From the NCBI GenBank assembly GCA_002928965.1, contig PERU01000039.1, positions 1 to 32,346 on the forward strand: a stretch of DNA of 32,346 bases, read 5' to 3'. Positions 1-10,147 of the stretch are shown here, piece after piece. The notes under the pieces were generated by a model, which saw only the letters and a program-made list of their open reading frames with translations, was not told the origin of the DNA and did no database searches. Numbering within the stretch: position 1 is the first letter of the stretch; every line of letters starts with the position of its first letter. Both the position numbers and the translations under genes were made by a program. The stretch comes from Methylomonas sp. Lineage in GTDB: Bacteria > Pseudomonadota > Gammaproteobacteria > Methylococcales > Methylomonadaceae.

Positions 1-506
1 CATTTTTAAACGATTCAACCGGATTTTGCACAAAACGTCGCGATTAAAAAGCATGAGCCATTCTGATTTCCAACCCTAGAATGCAACTAGCCTTTAAAAC
101 CTCACGGTAATAGAACAACAGATTCGTTGATCAGAAACCGGCTGTGTTGATTTGAGCATCGGCGCAGGCAATCCACCGAAGTCCACAAACCAAAGGGCCG
201 GATGACGTTATGGTTGAAGCAACTTTAAATCAGGACTTTTTAAAATCGTTGGTTGCTGCTGACAGCCTTACAGACCTCGGTGCTATGTGCCTGGGCATGG
301 TGTGTTTTAGGCGGTGTTAAAAAATGCATGATTCCCGATGATGCGCCTGTGCAGTTGTTTGGTGTGAACGGCCCAATTTTTGTCGGACGAACTTGGCTTT
401 GTAGTCTATTAATGGGTATTTCAAGCGCGGTGCCTGCTATTGGTTCTCAATAATTTGGTAACCTGAGATAATGCGCTTGGATTTCAACATAATTTTTTAG
501 CCAACG
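1..506. other. Region without a recognisable gene
   Basis: No convincing gene is visible before the efflux operon. A 66-codon frame at 253-453 begins with TTG, has no ribosome binding site and resembles no family I know. The promoter of the efflux operon probably lies here, but I cannot assign -35 and -10 boxes with confidence. Confidence 0.5.
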
Positions 507-1709
507 ATGACCATTACAAACAACAGGACGTTTTTTTACAAGCGCTGGCTATGGTTGGTTTTTGTATTGCTGCTAGGGCTTGTAGCCGGCCATCAATGGC
601 TAGAGCATGCGGCGCAGACCGATCAAGAAGCTCAGCCAACAATGGAAGTGTTTATAGGTGATATCGAAGAAAATGTCACCGCACAAGGTAAATTGGAACC
701 CAAAGAATATGTCGATGTTGGGGCCCAAGTGACAGGGCAATTGCAAAAGCTGTATGTGGATATTGGTGACAATGTATCTGCTGGCCAGTTGTTAGTGGAA
801 ATTGATCCTCGTGTCTACGCAGCCAGAGTGCAAGCGAATGAGGCCAATATCAAAAATCTACAGGCCCAATTGGCCGGACAGATGGCCCAAGAGGTGTTTG
901 CCCGCCAGCAATTTGAGCGTAATCGTGAACTGATGAAGAGTAAAGGCGTCAGTGAACAGGATTTTCAAAATAGCGAATTTAATTTTAAAAAAGCAGTTGC
1001 TACCGCCGATTCCATTCGCGCGCAAATTGAGCAAGTGCAATCGACTCTTAGTGGTGATCGCGCCAATTTAGGGTTTACCAAAATTTATGCACCCATGGAT
1101 GGCACCGTCGTTACTCGAACTGCACGGGTTGGACAAACCCTCAATGCCAATCAAACCACACCGATGATTTTGCAATTGGCCAAGCTGGATGCAATGACAG
1201 TCCGCGCCCAGGTGGCGGAAGCCGATGTGATGCGCTTAAAACCCAATCTTCCGGTGTATTTCACTACCTTGGGCGCTGGTGAGCGGCGCTGGTACGGCAC
1301 GATCAGGCAAATCATGCCTTCACCGGAAGTTGTTAATAACGTGGTGTTGTATAACGTATTGGTCGATGTAGACAACCGCGACCGTCAGTTGATGTCCGGC
1401 ATGAGTACCCAGATGTTTTTTGTGTTGGGTAGTGCCAAGCAGGTACCACTGCTGTCTATTGCTGCCCTGGGCCCCCGTTTGCCGGAAGCCGATAACGAAA
1501 AAGGTCGGGCGTATCGCGTAAAATTATGGAGTGGCGATGGTGTGCAAGAAACCATAGTGCATGTCGGTTTGCTGAACCGGCGTTTTGCTGAAATTCGTGA
1601 CGGGGTCAGTGTTGGGACCAAGTTACAGCCGCTGCTCAAGTTAGAAGACAAAGCCAGTGGCAAAAAAAAGGATAAAGGCTATCCAACTGCGGGTGTGCCA
1701 CGCTTATGA
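507..1709 (+). CDS. macA: MacA-like periplasmic adaptor (membrane fusion protein) of an ABC efflux pump
   Basis: This 400-aa HlyD/RND-type adaptor links an inner-membrane ABC transporter to an outer-membrane channel. Residues about 13-33 form one hydrophobic N-terminal anchor (RWLWLVFVLLLGLVAG), followed by a biotinyl-lipoyl half-motif (VGAQVTGQLQKLYVDIGDNV), a long coiled-coil hairpin (about 110-185), the second lipoyl half (IYAPMDGTVVTR) and beta-barrel/membrane-proximal domains. The length fits MacA. The stop overlaps the next start (ATGA at 1706-1709), so the two are translationally coupled. The ATG at 507 is the only start that gives a proper membrane anchor, although its Shine-Dalgarno sequence is poor. 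The substrate cannot be read from sequence; MacAB pumps export macrolides, peptides or lipid-like compounds. Confidence 0.9.
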   Translation: MTITNNRTFFYKRWLWLVFVLLLGLVAGHQWLEHAAQTDQEAQPTMEVFIGDIEENVTAQGKLEPKEYVDVGAQVTGQLQKLYVDIGDNVSAGQLLVEIDPRVYAARVQANEANIKNLQAQLAGQMAQEVFARQQFERNRELMKSKGVSEQDFQNSEFNFKKAVATADSIRAQIEQVQSTLSGDRANLGFTKIYAPMDGTVVTRTARVGQTLNANQTTPMILQLAKLDAMTVRAQVAEADVMRLKPNLPVYFTTLGAGERRWYGTIRQIMPSPEVVNNVVLYNVLVDVDNRDRQLMSGMSTQMFFVLGSAKQVPLLSIAALGPRLPEADNEKGRAYRVKLWSGDGVQETIVHVGLLNRRFAEIRDGVSVGTKLQPLLKLEDKASGKKKDKGYPTAGVPRL

Positions 1710-3664
1710 GTTCAGAGGCATTGCCAGCAGCAACTACGCCCTTACTCCGGCTTGAGCATATCCAACGGTTTTACCCCAACGGCGACACTGTGGTTAAGGC
1801 ATTGAACGATGTGTCTTTGACCATTTGGCCGGGTGAGTTTGTGGCTATTGTCGGTCAATCCGGTTCGGGTAAATCCACCTTGATGAACCTGATTGGTTGT
1901 CTGGATAAGCCCGATAGTGGACAGTACCGGGTGTTACATCGTGAGGTGGCGGATTTGGATGCCGATCAACTGGCTGGTTTGCGTCGCGAAACCTTCGGGT
2001 TTGTGTTTCAACGCTACAACCTGTTGAACACCGCGTCCGCCGCTGAAAACATAGAAATTCCCGCACTGTACGCCGGAATGCCGAAACATGAGCGCGAACG
2101 TCGCGCGCTAGAGTTGTTAGGCCAGCTTGGATTGGCTGAGCGTAGTGGTCACCGGCCCATGCAGATGTCCGGTGGGCAGCAGCAACGGGTGGCAATCGCC
2201 AGGGCGTTGATGAACAACCCACCCATTATCTTGGCCGATGAGCCCACCGGCGCGCTTGATAGTCAAAGTGGCAAGGACGTCATGAATTTGTTACGTGAAT
2301 TACATCAGCGTGGCCGCACCATTTTGTTGATTACTCATGACGAGCATGTGGCTGCGCATGCGCAACGGATTATCAATATTTGCGATGGTCGTATTGTCAG
2401 TGATACGGGTGAAAATCGCAGTCAGACCCTGGCTCAAGTGCCGGAACATCATGAGATTGATGCAATCGGGCTGATAGCGGAATTGCTGGAAGCCTCCAAA
2501 ACCGCCTTGCGCTCACTGCGGGTAAATCTGTTTCGCACCGCCCTGACCTTATTAGGGATCATTATCGGTGTTGCTGCAGTGGTGACCATGATGGCGGTAG
2601 GTGAGGGCAGCCAAAAGAAAGTGATGGATCAAATGAAAGCGATGGGTACCAATGTATTGTCAGTTCGCCCCGGTGCGCCGGGGTTGCGCGGTAATACCGA
2701 TGTGGCGACTTTGATTCCGGCTGATGCCGATGCTATTGCCGAACTGGATAATGTTGAATGGGCTTCCGCTGAACGTAACTCGCGATTGACATTGCGATAC
2801 GGCAATATCGATTATGCCAGTAGCGTACAGGGTGTTGCGCCCAGTATGACTATCGTTAGAGATTGGCCAGTGGCCTCTGGCGATTTTTTTACAGACGAAG
2901 ATATGCGGCGTTATGCACCGGTAGCTGTGCTGGGACAGACTGTTGCCAAGATTTTATTTCCCGAAGGTGTCGATCCATTGGGGCGCTACGTTCTGTTGCA
3001 GAATATTCCATTTGAAGTGATTGGTGTCATGTCCGTTAAAGGTGCGTCAGTGATGGGTTCGGATCAGGATGACACTGTTTTGGTGCCGCTGACTACCGGA
3101 TTGATTCGATTGTTTGGGCAGAATTACTTGCATGGCATTACGGTGCGGGTTGCGGATGTGAAGAAAATTGAAACCACGCAGCAGGCGATTAATGATTTAT
3201 TACTGGCGCGGCATCAAACCGAGGATTTTAGAATTCGTAATATGGCCTCCATTCTGGAAACTGCCGAACAGACCCAAACTACATTCACCATGATGTTGGG
3301 TATCGTGGCGGCTATTTCGTTGCTGGTGGGCGGCATCGGCGTAATGAACATCATGCTGGTCAGTGTCACTGAGCGAACCCGTGAAATTGGTATCCGGATG
3401 GCGACGGGGGCAAGGCGTCGGGATATTTTGTTGCAATTCAATACCGAGGCCGCAGTGGTTTGCACGCTGGGTGGTTTGATGGGGGTGGTGCTGGGTTTAT
3501 TGCTTGGCTTGTTGTTGCGTTATTTCGAGATGGCGGTGGTATTTTCGCCGTTACCTGCCATATTGGCGTTTTCCTGCGCGTTTGGTACGGGTTTGTTGTT
3601 TGGCTATTTGCCAGCGCGAAAAGCCGCATATCTGGACCCGGTTGTGGCATTGGCGGCGGAATGA
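1706..3664 (+). CDS. macB: MacB-like ABC transporter, fused ATPase and permease
   Basis: This 652-aa inner-membrane protein of the MacB family powers export through the periplasm. The N-terminal ATPase has Walker [10 protein letters not shown] (about 50-58), signature [15 protein letters not shown] (about 153-167) and Walker [13 protein letters not shown] (about 175-186). An FtsX-type permease follows: TM1 near 275-297, a large periplasmic domain (about 300-520), then three C-terminal membrane segments, including a glycine-rich one near 530-553 and the conserved [17 protein letters not shown] coupling region. It overlaps macA upstream (ATGA) and the outer-membrane gene downstream (ATGA at 3661-3664), so the three form one tripartite transcription unit. 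Size and domain order are normal for MacB. Confidence 0.93.
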   Translation: MSSEALPAATTPLLRLEHIQRFYPNGDTVVKALNDVSLTIWPGEFVAIVGQSGSGKSTLMNLIGCLDKPDSGQYRVLHREVADLDADQLAGLRRETFGFVFQRYNLLNTASAAENIEIPALYAGMPKHERERRALELLGQLGLAERSGHRPMQMSGGQQQRVAIARALMNNPPIILADEPTGALDSQSGKDVMNLLRELHQRGRTILLITHDEHVAAHAQRIINICDGRIVSDTGENRSQTLAQVPEHHEIDAIGLIAELLEASKTALRSLRVNLFRTALTLLGIIIGVAAVVTMMAVGEGSQKKVMDQMKAMGTNVLSVRPGAPGLRGNTDVATLIPADADAIAELDNVEWASAERNSRLTLRYGNIDYASSVQGVAPSMTIVRDWPVASGDFFTDEDMRRYAPVAVLGQTVAKILFPEGVDPLGRYVLLQNIPFEVIGVMSVKGASVMGSDQDDTVLVPLTTGLIRLFGQNYLHGITVRVADVKKIETTQQAINDLLLARHQTEDFRIRNMASILETAEQTQTTFTMMLGIVAAISLLVGGIGVMNIMLVSVTERTREIGIRMATGARRRDILLQFNTEAAVVCTLGGLMGVVLGLLLGLLLRYFEMAVVFSPLPAILAFSCAFGTGLLFGYLPARKAAYLDPVVALAAE

Positions 3665-5016
3665 CCAAAAATATTGAAACCGTCGTTTGGATAGTTTCGC
3701 TGGTATTGACGGGATGTAATCTGGTGCCGACGTTTCAGTCTCCAAGCGTCGAAATTCCTGAGCAGTGGCGCAGGCAAACTGTTGCTGATAAAGCAAATGA
3801 CATTGACCCCCAATGGTGGACCACTTTCGGTAGTGCCGCGCTGAATAATCTGATTGAACGGGCACTTGCCTATAACAACGATTTAGCGGCAGCCGGTCAG
3901 CGGGTGGAGCAGGCCAGGGCGCAAGCAAAAATTGCCGGCGCTGAACTGTGGCCCGCTATTGGATTGGCAGGCAATTTTAATAGTACCCATAATGATCTGG
4001 GCCAAACCCAAAGAGAGACCGGCCAGCTTTCCGTGGGGTATGAAGTGGACTTGTGGGGCGCAAACCGCGCCAAACGGGATGCAGGTCAGGCCAGATTGCT
4101 TAGCGAAGTGTTTGCGCGCGATGCCCTGCAATTGGTTTTGATGGCGGATGTGGCGCAAGCCTATTTTAATCTTTTGGCGATACAGGAACGGAAACGGATT
4201 GCCAGTGAGTTTTTGCAAAACGTCGATGACGTTTTGGCTATTGTGGAGGCACGGTTTCAGGCAGGGGCTATTTCCGCAGTCGATGTGGCTCAACAACGAA
4301 CTGAACGCGCCAGTGCCCGTGCCAGCCTGGATTTGGTGATTCAGCAGCAAATGTTGGCTGAAAATACCTTGGCTATTTTATTGGGAGAGTCGCCGCAGGA
4401 GTGGTCAGAAACTGCAGGTTTATTAACTGAACTGCAGATGCCGCTGATCAATCCGCAACAACCGTCCAGTTTGCTGCAGCGTCGTCCAGATGTGCGACAA
4501 ATTGAAATGCAGTTACAGGCTGCCAATGCTGATGTTGGTATAGCGCTGGCAGGGTTTTATCCAAAATTGCAACTTAATCTGGATACCATTTTGGCTAATC
4601 CGCAGCCAGCGGGTCTGGCATTGGCCATGGCGGCTAATCTGGCCCAGCCCTTGTTTCAAGGTGGTCGGCTGGAAGGCGGTTTGGAAAATGCCAGGGCTCG
4701 CAATGCCGAGTTGGTCGAAATCTATCAGCAAACCCTGCTAACCGCTTTTAAAGACGTAGAGGATGCCAGTGCCATCAGGCGCCAGGCTAATTTGCGGTTG
4801 CAGGCTTTGGCGGAAGCAGTTGGTAAAGCCAATGAAGCCTACCAGCTTGCCCAAGATCAATATCGTGTTGGTGCGATTGACTATCAAACGTTATTGAATA
4901 CGCAGCGTACCCTGTTGACAGCTAAAAATAATCGAGTCCAAGCGCATTTGGATTTGCTGGTAGCGTTAGCCCAACTTTATAAGGCGTTGGGCGGTGGCTG
5001 GATGGCGGCAAGGTGA
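3661..5016 (+). CDS. NodT/TolC-family outer-membrane efflux lipoprotein
   Basis: This 451-aa outer-membrane factor completes the MacAB-type pump. I start it at ATG 3661, inside the macB stop, rather than at the longer in-frame opening at 3460, because 3661 gives a lipoprotein signal: a short hydrophobic stretch ending in lipobox LTGC with Cys19. After it come DPQWWTTFG (the usual NodT-family entry motif) and two TolC-like repeats of long helices and beta hairpins, e.g. SVGYEVDLWGANRAKRDAG in the first and LAQPLFQGGRLEGGLENARA in the second. Cargo is unknown. It ends 19 bp from a convergent gene; no clear terminator is seen between them. Confidence 0.9.
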   Translation: MTKNIETVVWIVSLVLTGCNLVPTFQSPSVEIPEQWRRQTVADKANDIDPQWWTTFGSAALNNLIERALAYNNDLAAAGQRVEQARAQAKIAGAELWPAIGLAGNFNSTHNDLGQTQRETGQLSVGYEVDLWGANRAKRDAGQARLLSEVFARDALQLVLMADVAQAYFNLLAIQERKRIASEFLQNVDDVLAIVEARFQAGAISAVDVAQQRTERASARASLDLVIQQQMLAENTLAILLGESPQEWSETAGLLTELQMPLINPQQPSSLLQRRPDVRQIEMQLQAANADVGIALAGFYPKLQLNLDTILANPQPAGLALAMAANLAQPLFQGGRLEGGLENARARNAELVEIYQQTLLTAFKDVEDASAIRRQANLRLQALAEAVGKANEAYQLAQDQYRVGAIDYQTLLNTQRTLLTAKNNRVQAHLDLLVALAQLYKALGGGWMAAR

Positions 5017-5035
5017 TTGCCGGTCAGGGATGGCA

Positions 5036-5521
5036 TCAAGGTTTAATCTGGGCAATCAGCGCTTCGAACTCATCTATTCTCAAGGCACCACTTTTGGCTG
5101 TCCTGTTACCGGTGGCATTATAAAAATAAGTTCTTGGCAATTCGCCATACCAGCTCGGATCAATTTCATAGCGCAATTTCTGCGCGTCAACCGTGCCGAA
5201 AATCCAGTTTTCCACATCAATTAAACCATTGCGGGCCAGAATGCCTTTCACCGCCAGCATTGCAGTGGGTTCGTCTGTGGATAGCATGATCAGTTTTAAC
5301 TCGGGGTGTTTTTGACGTATCTCGTTTATTACCACCATGTCTTTAAGACAAGACGGGCAATCGACAGACCAGATAGCCAACACAAAGGGTTGCGCAGCAT
5401 TTTCACGCAGAATTTGTTGCAAACTGCCCGGATTGAAGGTTTGAATAAACCCTTCCTGTGCTTGAGTAATGCCAGCGGAGCAAATCAGTAAAGTAGCCAC
5501 CAAAAAGTTTTTAATTGTCAT
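5036..5521 (-). CDS. Secreted thioredoxin-fold (TlpA-like) protein
   Basis: This 161-aa protein has an N-terminal signal peptide (MTIKNFLVATLLICSAG) with likely cleavage after TQA, residue 21, so it should work in the periplasm. A thioredoxin-like fold follows, with redox motif CPSC at 55-58 (context WSVDCPSCLKDM) and a probable cis-proline loop in GELPRTYFY. It is smaller than a typical TlpA/ResA protein with anchor and may be a thiol reductase or a peroxiredoxin-like electron carrier; the substrate cannot be told. It lies 89 bp downstream of the heme-type chemoreceptor on the same strand, so they may be cotranscribed. If so, a role in keeping the receptor's heme-site cysteines reduced is possible but speculative. 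Confidence 0.8.
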   Translation of the reverse strand: MTIKNFLVATLLICSAGITQAQEGFIQTFNPGSLQQILRENAAQPFVLAIWSVDCPSCLKDMVVINEIRQKHPELKLIMLSTDEPTAMLAVKGILARNGLIDVENWIFGTVDAQKLRYEIDPSWYGELPRTYFYNATGNRTAKSGALRIDEFEALIAQIKP

Positions 5522-5554
5522 GTGTTTCTGTTATTCCAAAATAATTTAGGATTA

Positions 5555-5574
5555 AGCCAGTCCTTCGACTGGCT
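5555..5574. repeat. Perfect 8-bp-stem hairpin, part of a CCTTCGAC-type dispersed repeat
   Basis: AGCCAGTC and GACTGGCT form a perfect stem around a CTTC loop between the chemoreceptor stop (5611) and the thioredoxin-fold start (5521). The motif continues as GGCTCAGGAGCAACGG, which resembles the CCTTCGACAAGCTCAGG-type intergenic repeat common in proteobacteria (recalled, not searched). On the minus strand it could also attenuate transcription, but the following bases are AT-rich rather than a clean T run. Confidence 0.6.
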
Positions 5575-5610
5575 CAGGAGCAACGGCCATCATGGTAATT
5601 TGTCAGCGAT

Positions 5611-7365
5611 TCAGGTTCTGAAGTTACCCACAGTAGAGCGAAGTTGATTGGCCAATTCAAGTAATTCATTGCACGCATCAGCGGTATTTTTTGCACCAAT
5701 CGAGGTTTCTTCGGATACATGGCTAATGTTGCTGATATTGCGGTTGATTTCTTCAGCAACTGCGGTTTGTTCTTCCGCAGCATTGGCAATCTGATTATTC
5801 ATGTCGTTAATAGTATCGATTCTTTGACTGATCAAAGTGATTGAACCCCCTGCCGATGCGGCTTGTTCTACACTGGATGCCGCGCGTTTACGGCCATTTT
5901 CCATAACCGATACTGCCTGCTTGGCCCGATCTTGCAAGCGTTCTATGGTTTGCTGAATCTCCAGGGTGGAGTTTTGAGTCCGGCTAGCCAAGGTTCTCAC
6001 TTCATCAGCTACCACAGCAAAGCCACGACCTTGCTCACCGGCTCTGGCCGCTTCGATGGCAGCGTTCAAGGCCAGTAAATTGGTTTGTTCTGCAATGCCC
6101 TGAATAACACCTAACACTTCGCCAATACTGTTGCTGTCATTTTCCAGTTCATGGATGACGTTGGCGGCATTTTCGACTTCTGTTGCCAGACTGTTAATGC
6201 CATTGACAGCATCGTTAACAATGTTTTTACCACTGGTGGCTTCGTGATCGGCTGTTTCGGCTGCTTCAGATGCTTTAACAGCATTTCGGGCAACTTCCTG
6301 GACTGTGGAGGTCATTTGCTTCATGGCATTGGCCACCAGAGTGGTTTCCTGCAATTGACGTTCAACCCCTTTTTGAGTGGTTTGAGTGATGGTGGCCAGT
6401 TTGTGCGAGGCTTTGGCCAATTGTTCGAGGGTAACGCTGATTTCATCAACTGTTTTGGCAATTTTCTTCACAAAGGAGTTAAAGCTGCCTGCTACCCAGG
6501 CAAACTCGGATTTGCCTTTGGCATTCAACCGCGCTCTCAAGTCGCCACTGCCGCTGCAAATTTGCTGTAAGCTCAGGGCTAATTCAGTCAATGGGGTGAT
6601 GATGATTGAGTTCATCACAAAGTAACCGGTAAAGCCGATTATAAGCAGGCTGATCAATAAAAAACCTATTGCGTAATAGATCTCTGTTTTATAACTGGTC
6701 AGGGCTACATCAAATGGCGTAATAATTTCGAAGGCGCCATGCAGATCGCCGGCACGACGATTTTCCATTGTGTATCCGAGCAAGTCTTTGCCTTGGTCAT
6801 TATTCCAGATGGCTTGTGATGTCGCTGGGTCACCATGGCAAACTTCGCATTGCTTCACCAGTTTGACCGGTCTGAAGTATCTTATTTGTTTGTTATCTTC
6901 ATCGACAATGCTGTATTCAGTCAGTGAGGGATTGTTTTGGAAAATTTCCAACACCTTGCCTTCTGTTTCATCCGGTGTATTGCGGCTAGGATTGCGTGGA
7001 TTAAATGCCGGCGCTTTAAAACGAAATCCGCCTTCCTTGGCTTTGGTTTCAATTACATCCCATGCATTGGCAGTAGGTACTGTTTGGATAACAAATTGAC
7101 GGGCAAGGGCAGGGGATTTGTTTTGGATGGATTGCAGTAAGCTTTCTGGCGAATAAAGCCCGTCTTCCCATTTTTTTACCACATTGTCGCGGATGGATTC
7201 GGATACTATTAATAATTGGCGTGAAGCTTCTATCTTGCGTTCGATCAGGTTCTGTTTTTGCACATTTGTAAATACGATCAAAACCCCGATTCCAACGATA
7301 GTCAGCATGGTCATGGTTATGGCAACCACTTTTACACCCACTGAATGCCAATTCATAATAAACAT
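5611..7365 (-). CDS. Methyl-accepting chemotaxis protein with DUF3365-like c-heme sensor domain
   Basis: This transmembrane chemoreceptor is 584 aa from the chosen ATG at 7365, which has AAGGAG six bases upstream; a TTG two codons earlier is less likely. TM1 lies near 9-32, the periplasmic sensor at about 33-228 and TM2 near 229-252, followed by HAMP and a cytoplasmic MCP domain with the conserved tip [20 protein letters not shown] and [18 protein letters not shown]. The sensor holds a CEVCH motif (Cys173, Cys176, His177 in this numbering) preceded by [10 protein letters not shown], typical of DUF3365/Tll0287-like domains that bind covalent c-type heme. The receptor probably reports redox state, O2 or NO to the flagellar or other che system. 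It is transcribed away from the main che operon. Confidence 0.9.
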   Translation of the reverse strand: MFIMNWHSVGVKVVAITMTMLTIVGIGVLIVFTNVQKQNLIERKIEASRQLLIVSESIRDNVVKKWEDGLYSPESLLQSIQNKSPALARQFVIQTVPTANAWDVIETKAKEGGFRFKAPAFNPRNPSRNTPDETEGKVLEIFQNNPSLTEYSIVDEDNKQIRYFRPVKLVKQCEVCHGDPATSQAIWNNDQGKDLLGYTMENRRAGDLHGAFEIITPFDVALTSYKTEIYYAIGFLLISLLIIGFTGYFVMNSIIITPLTELALSLQQICSGSGDLRARLNAKGKSEFAWVAGSFNSFVKKIAKTVDEISVTLEQLAKASHKLATITQTTQKGVERQLQETTLVANAMKQMTSTVQEVARNAVKASEAAETADHEATSGKNIVNDAVNGINSLATEVENAANVIHELENDSNSIGEVLGVIQGIAEQTNLLALNAAIEAARAGEQGRGFAVVADEVRTLASRTQNSTLEIQQTIERLQDRAKQAVSVMENGRKRAASSVEQAASAGGSITLISQRIDTINDMNNQIANAAEEQTAVAEEINRNISNISHVSEETSIGAKNTADACNELLELANQLRSTVGNFRT

Positions 7366-8214
7366 CCCCAACTCCTTAATTGACCTTAAAAGATGTGCCT
7401 ATACATTTATTTGCACTGAATCCGTACAGTTTCACGTAAGACATGCCGCAAAAATTATAGCTTACAATCTATCGACGACTATTTTTAAAACTTTACAAGA
7501 TATGCGGAAAATCAAAGTTTAATTGGTTTTTACGAGTAAATTCGGGCATACATTTCATGATTTGCCTATCAACCTGTGATGAGTCGGGTCAAATTAGGCT
7601 AATTTTGCCCATCCCCGCTATTACCCAATTCAATAAGGGCTGTTACGTTTGCCGAGTGCACAAGGGGCTATCGGCTACTTTTGAGGCATGGTTGATATAA
7701 ATGTTTATGTCTTATGGCTGGACAATCTACGCGACATTCCTATTCTCGTACAGGCTCCTAGCTTAACGTTTGCCGCCACAACTGTCGTAAACTATTAAAA
7801 ATAAAGAATGGTCATAAAACTTCTTGACGCTATCCCATGGCCGAAAAATTTAGTTTGGATTTTGACTTGAAGATTTAGGTTTCCCCGCTATTCAACCAGA
7901 TTGAATTGCCTTTTATAGTGAGTGTATTCCAATGAATGCCCTCCCAGAACAAGAGTTCCAGCCTGAGCAAGAAGCTGCTAACCGCTGGAATGGCAATTTC
8001 AGTCGAAATTACATTTTTGACTACAGTCTTCGATAGTTTAAAACTGTATATGCCATCGCAAAAATTCAACCTTTAGCATTTTCGAAGCTTGTCGCTATTT
8101 GTATTTTGATCCGAATCAACATAAGTTAGATAGACCCAACTAGAATTTAAACAGACGCTTTTGCCTGCGTTGTGATCTAAGCTCAATCTAAAACTAAATC
8201 ATGGAGAATTTCCT
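7366..8214. other. 849-bp gene-free region between divergent chemoreceptor genes
   Basis: No plausible protein or RNA gene was found. It must contain two divergent control regions: the minus-strand receptor reads left and the che operon right. At the right end, GGAG at 8203-8206 lies eight bases before the 8215 ATG and is a good ribosome binding site. I could not place a convincing sigma-70, sigma-28 or sigma-54 promoter. A 64-codon minus-strand frame at 7875-8069 has no RBS or family resemblance and is not called. The gap is long for so tightly packed a neighbourhood. Confidence 0.5.
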
Positions 8215-10134
8215 ATGGCTCTTGTGAAAAAACCAACCAATTCATCTGCAACAGCCCAAGCAGGAGGCAATACATCTGCAGCTGCCGCAGCTCGTGAAGC
8301 AGAAGCACAACGCAAAAAAGCTCGTACATTGGGCAAACAGCAACAGGCCGCTGAACGAATTGCCGCTGCGACTGGGCAACTATCTTCCGGCATCAACGAA
8401 GCAGCCTCCGCTGCCGAAGAATTAAAACGTGCCGCCGATCAAATTGCTACGGGGGCGGAAGAAGCCTCTGGCGCTGCCCAAGAATCGCTATCGGCATTCA
8501 AACTAGTCGGTGACTCCATTACTAGGCAATTGCAAAATGCCGATATCAGTCAAACCAAATCCGAAGCCGTACAAACCTTGGTCGCTAAAACCAGTGGTGA
8601 CATCGGGTTATTGGTTACCAACGTCGGCATTGCAGCGCAACGTCAGGCCGCTTCCGTGGTGATGGTCGCTGAACTGGAAAAGCAGGCCGCCAGCATTGGC
8701 GACATCGTCAAAGCGGTGGCCCGTATCGCCGATCAAACTAATCTATTGGCATTAAACGCTGCGATTGAAGCGGCGCGTGCCGGTCGACACGGCAAAGGGT
8801 TTGCTGTGGTCGCTGACGAAGTCAGGACCTTGGCGGAAACCTCGGAAAAAAGTGCCAAGCAGATTCAGGACTTGGTCGGGCAAATTCAAAAAGAAGTCAA
8901 AGTGATTGCCGAAGGCATTGGTGATTCTGCCAAAGCCGTGGAAAGTGAAGTAGAAAACGGCAAAACCATTACTCAACAACTCGAACAAATTCGCATCGAT
9001 ACCATCGACATTGTTAAAGGCATCCAGGAAATAGCCACCGGCGCATCTCAATCCGATATCGCTAGCAAACAAGCCCTAAAAGGCTCGGAAGATGTGGCGG
9101 CGGCGGCCGAAGAGCAATCTGCAGCCGCAGAAGAAGCCGCAAAAACCGTGGCCGAACAAGCTGAAGCCCTGGCGGAATGCGAACAGACCGCACAAAACCT
9201 GTCTGAACTGGCGGAAGATCTTAAAAACTCCACAGATGTAGCCAAAAGCGCCGAAGAAGTCGCCTCAGCCGCTGAAGAACTGTCTTCCGCCGTGCAGGAA
9301 ATCAATCGATCCGGCGCACAAATCATGGCGGCAATCGAACAAATTCGTAAAGGGGCTGAAGTACAAGCCGCCAGCACCGAAGAATCTTCCGCTGCGGTCA
9401 CTCAAATCGAAAAAGGCGTCGAATTGGCGCAACTAAGAGCCACCGCTGGCGGTGAAAAACTGTTGGCGATCAAAAACCTGTTAGGGGTCAATAAAGCCGC
9501 TGTTGATGGTCTGATTTCCGGTATTTCCGACGCGGCTAATGCTTCACGTGCCAGTATCAAACAGATTAAGGATCTGGAGTTAGTTTCCCGACGCATTGAT
9601 AAAATCGTCGACGCCATTACCACGGTATCCATACAAACCAATATGCTGGCGGTCAATGGCTCAATCGAGGCGGCTAGAGCGGGTGATTTTGGCAAAGGCT
9701 TTGTCGTGGTGGCTACTGATATTCGTAACCTGGCACACGATTCTGCTGAGAATGCCGATCGAATCAAAGACCTGGTGAAAGCGGTGCAAGATCAAATTGG
9801 CGTGGTCGGTCGCGATTTGGATGAAATTGTCGCTGCGGCTGCTGCAGAAGTCGAAAAGGCCAAAGTATCCACCAACAACCTGGTTATTATCGAAGCCGAT
9901 ATCCTGGACGTGGAAAAAGGATCTAACGAAATTTTGGCCGCCTCCAATGAAATTGCCGCAGCCATCGGTCAAGTAAAAAAAGGCATCGAACAAATTTCCG
10001 CAGCTGCCCAGGAAGCTGACAAAGCTGCGACCGAAGCCGCTTCGGCAGCCAGTCAGCAGGCTCAGGGTGCAGAGGAACTGGCGGCCGCGATCGAGGAAAT
10101 CGCCTCACTCGCGGACGAACTGCAAAGCGCCTGA
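8215..10134 (+). CDS. Cytoplasmic chemoreceptor with two tandem MCP signalling domains
   Basis: This 639-aa protein has no signal peptide or membrane segment and is almost all Ala/Glu-rich heptad helix. It contains two complete receptor tips: one around 168-207 ([20 protein letters not shown] at 171-190, then [16 protein letters not shown]) and one around 468-507 ([10 protein letters not shown] at 481-490, then [15 protein letters not shown]). The matching tip residues are exactly 300 positions apart. Candidate methylation helices rich in AAEEL/SAAEE patterns flank each tip (about 62-92, 290-320, 345-400, 590-635). No PAS, GAF, globin or other sensor domain is visible. DosM of Vibrio cholerae, also a double-signalling-domain receptor, stabilises cytoplasmic arrays; a similar role is inferred. 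It is the first gene of the che operon, 13 bp before the triple CheW. Confidence 0.9.
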   Translation: MALVKKPTNSSATAQAGGNTSAAAAAREAEAQRKKARTLGKQQQAAERIAAATGQLSSGINEAASAAEELKRAADQIATGAEEASGAAQESLSAFKLVGDSITRQLQNADISQTKSEAVQTLVAKTSGDIGLLVTNVGIAAQRQAASVVMVAELEKQAASIGDIVKAVARIADQTNLLALNAAIEAARAGRHGKGFAVVADEVRTLAETSEKSAKQIQDLVGQIQKEVKVIAEGIGDSAKAVESEVENGKTITQQLEQIRIDTIDIVKGIQEIATGASQSDIASKQALKGSEDVAAAAEEQSAAAEEAAKTVAEQAEALAECEQTAQNLSELAEDLKNSTDVAKSAEEVASAAEELSSAVQEINRSGAQIMAAIEQIRKGAEVQAASTEESSAAVTQIEKGVELAQLRATAGGEKLLAIKNLLGVNKAAVDGLISGISDAANASRASIKQIKDLELVSRRIDKIVDAITTVSIQTNMLAVNGSIEAARAGDFGKGFVVVATDIRNLAHDSAENADRIKDLVKAVQDQIGVVGRDLDEIVAAAAAEVEKAKVSTNNLVIIEADILDVEKGSNEILAASNEIAAAIGQVKKGIEQISAAAQEADKAATEAASAASQQAQGAEELAAAIEEIASLADELQSA

Positions 10135-10147
10135 TAGGGGGGGCATC

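Noticed and set aside
253-453. 66-codon plus-strand frame
   Set aside because: TTG start, no RBS, cysteine-rich sequence without family resemblance; a stop lies directly upstream in frame.
3460-3660. N-terminal extension of the outer-membrane lipoprotein
   Set aside because: It lies over macB in another frame and would bury the lipoprotein signal; ATG 3661 is coupled to the macB stop.
8201-8227. 8-codon open frame overlapping the double-receptor start
   Set aside because: It could be a leader peptide, but it uses the receptor's own RBS region and is short enough to be chance.
9048-9401. Long minus-strand frame inside the double receptor
   Set aside because: Antisense of Ala/Glu-rich repeat codons gives Ser/Ala-rich shadow frames without RBS or known domain.
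10067-10147. N-terminal extension of the triple CheW
   Set aside because: Overlaps the receptor gene and reads as an out-of-frame shadow; ATG 10148 has a G-rich RBS.
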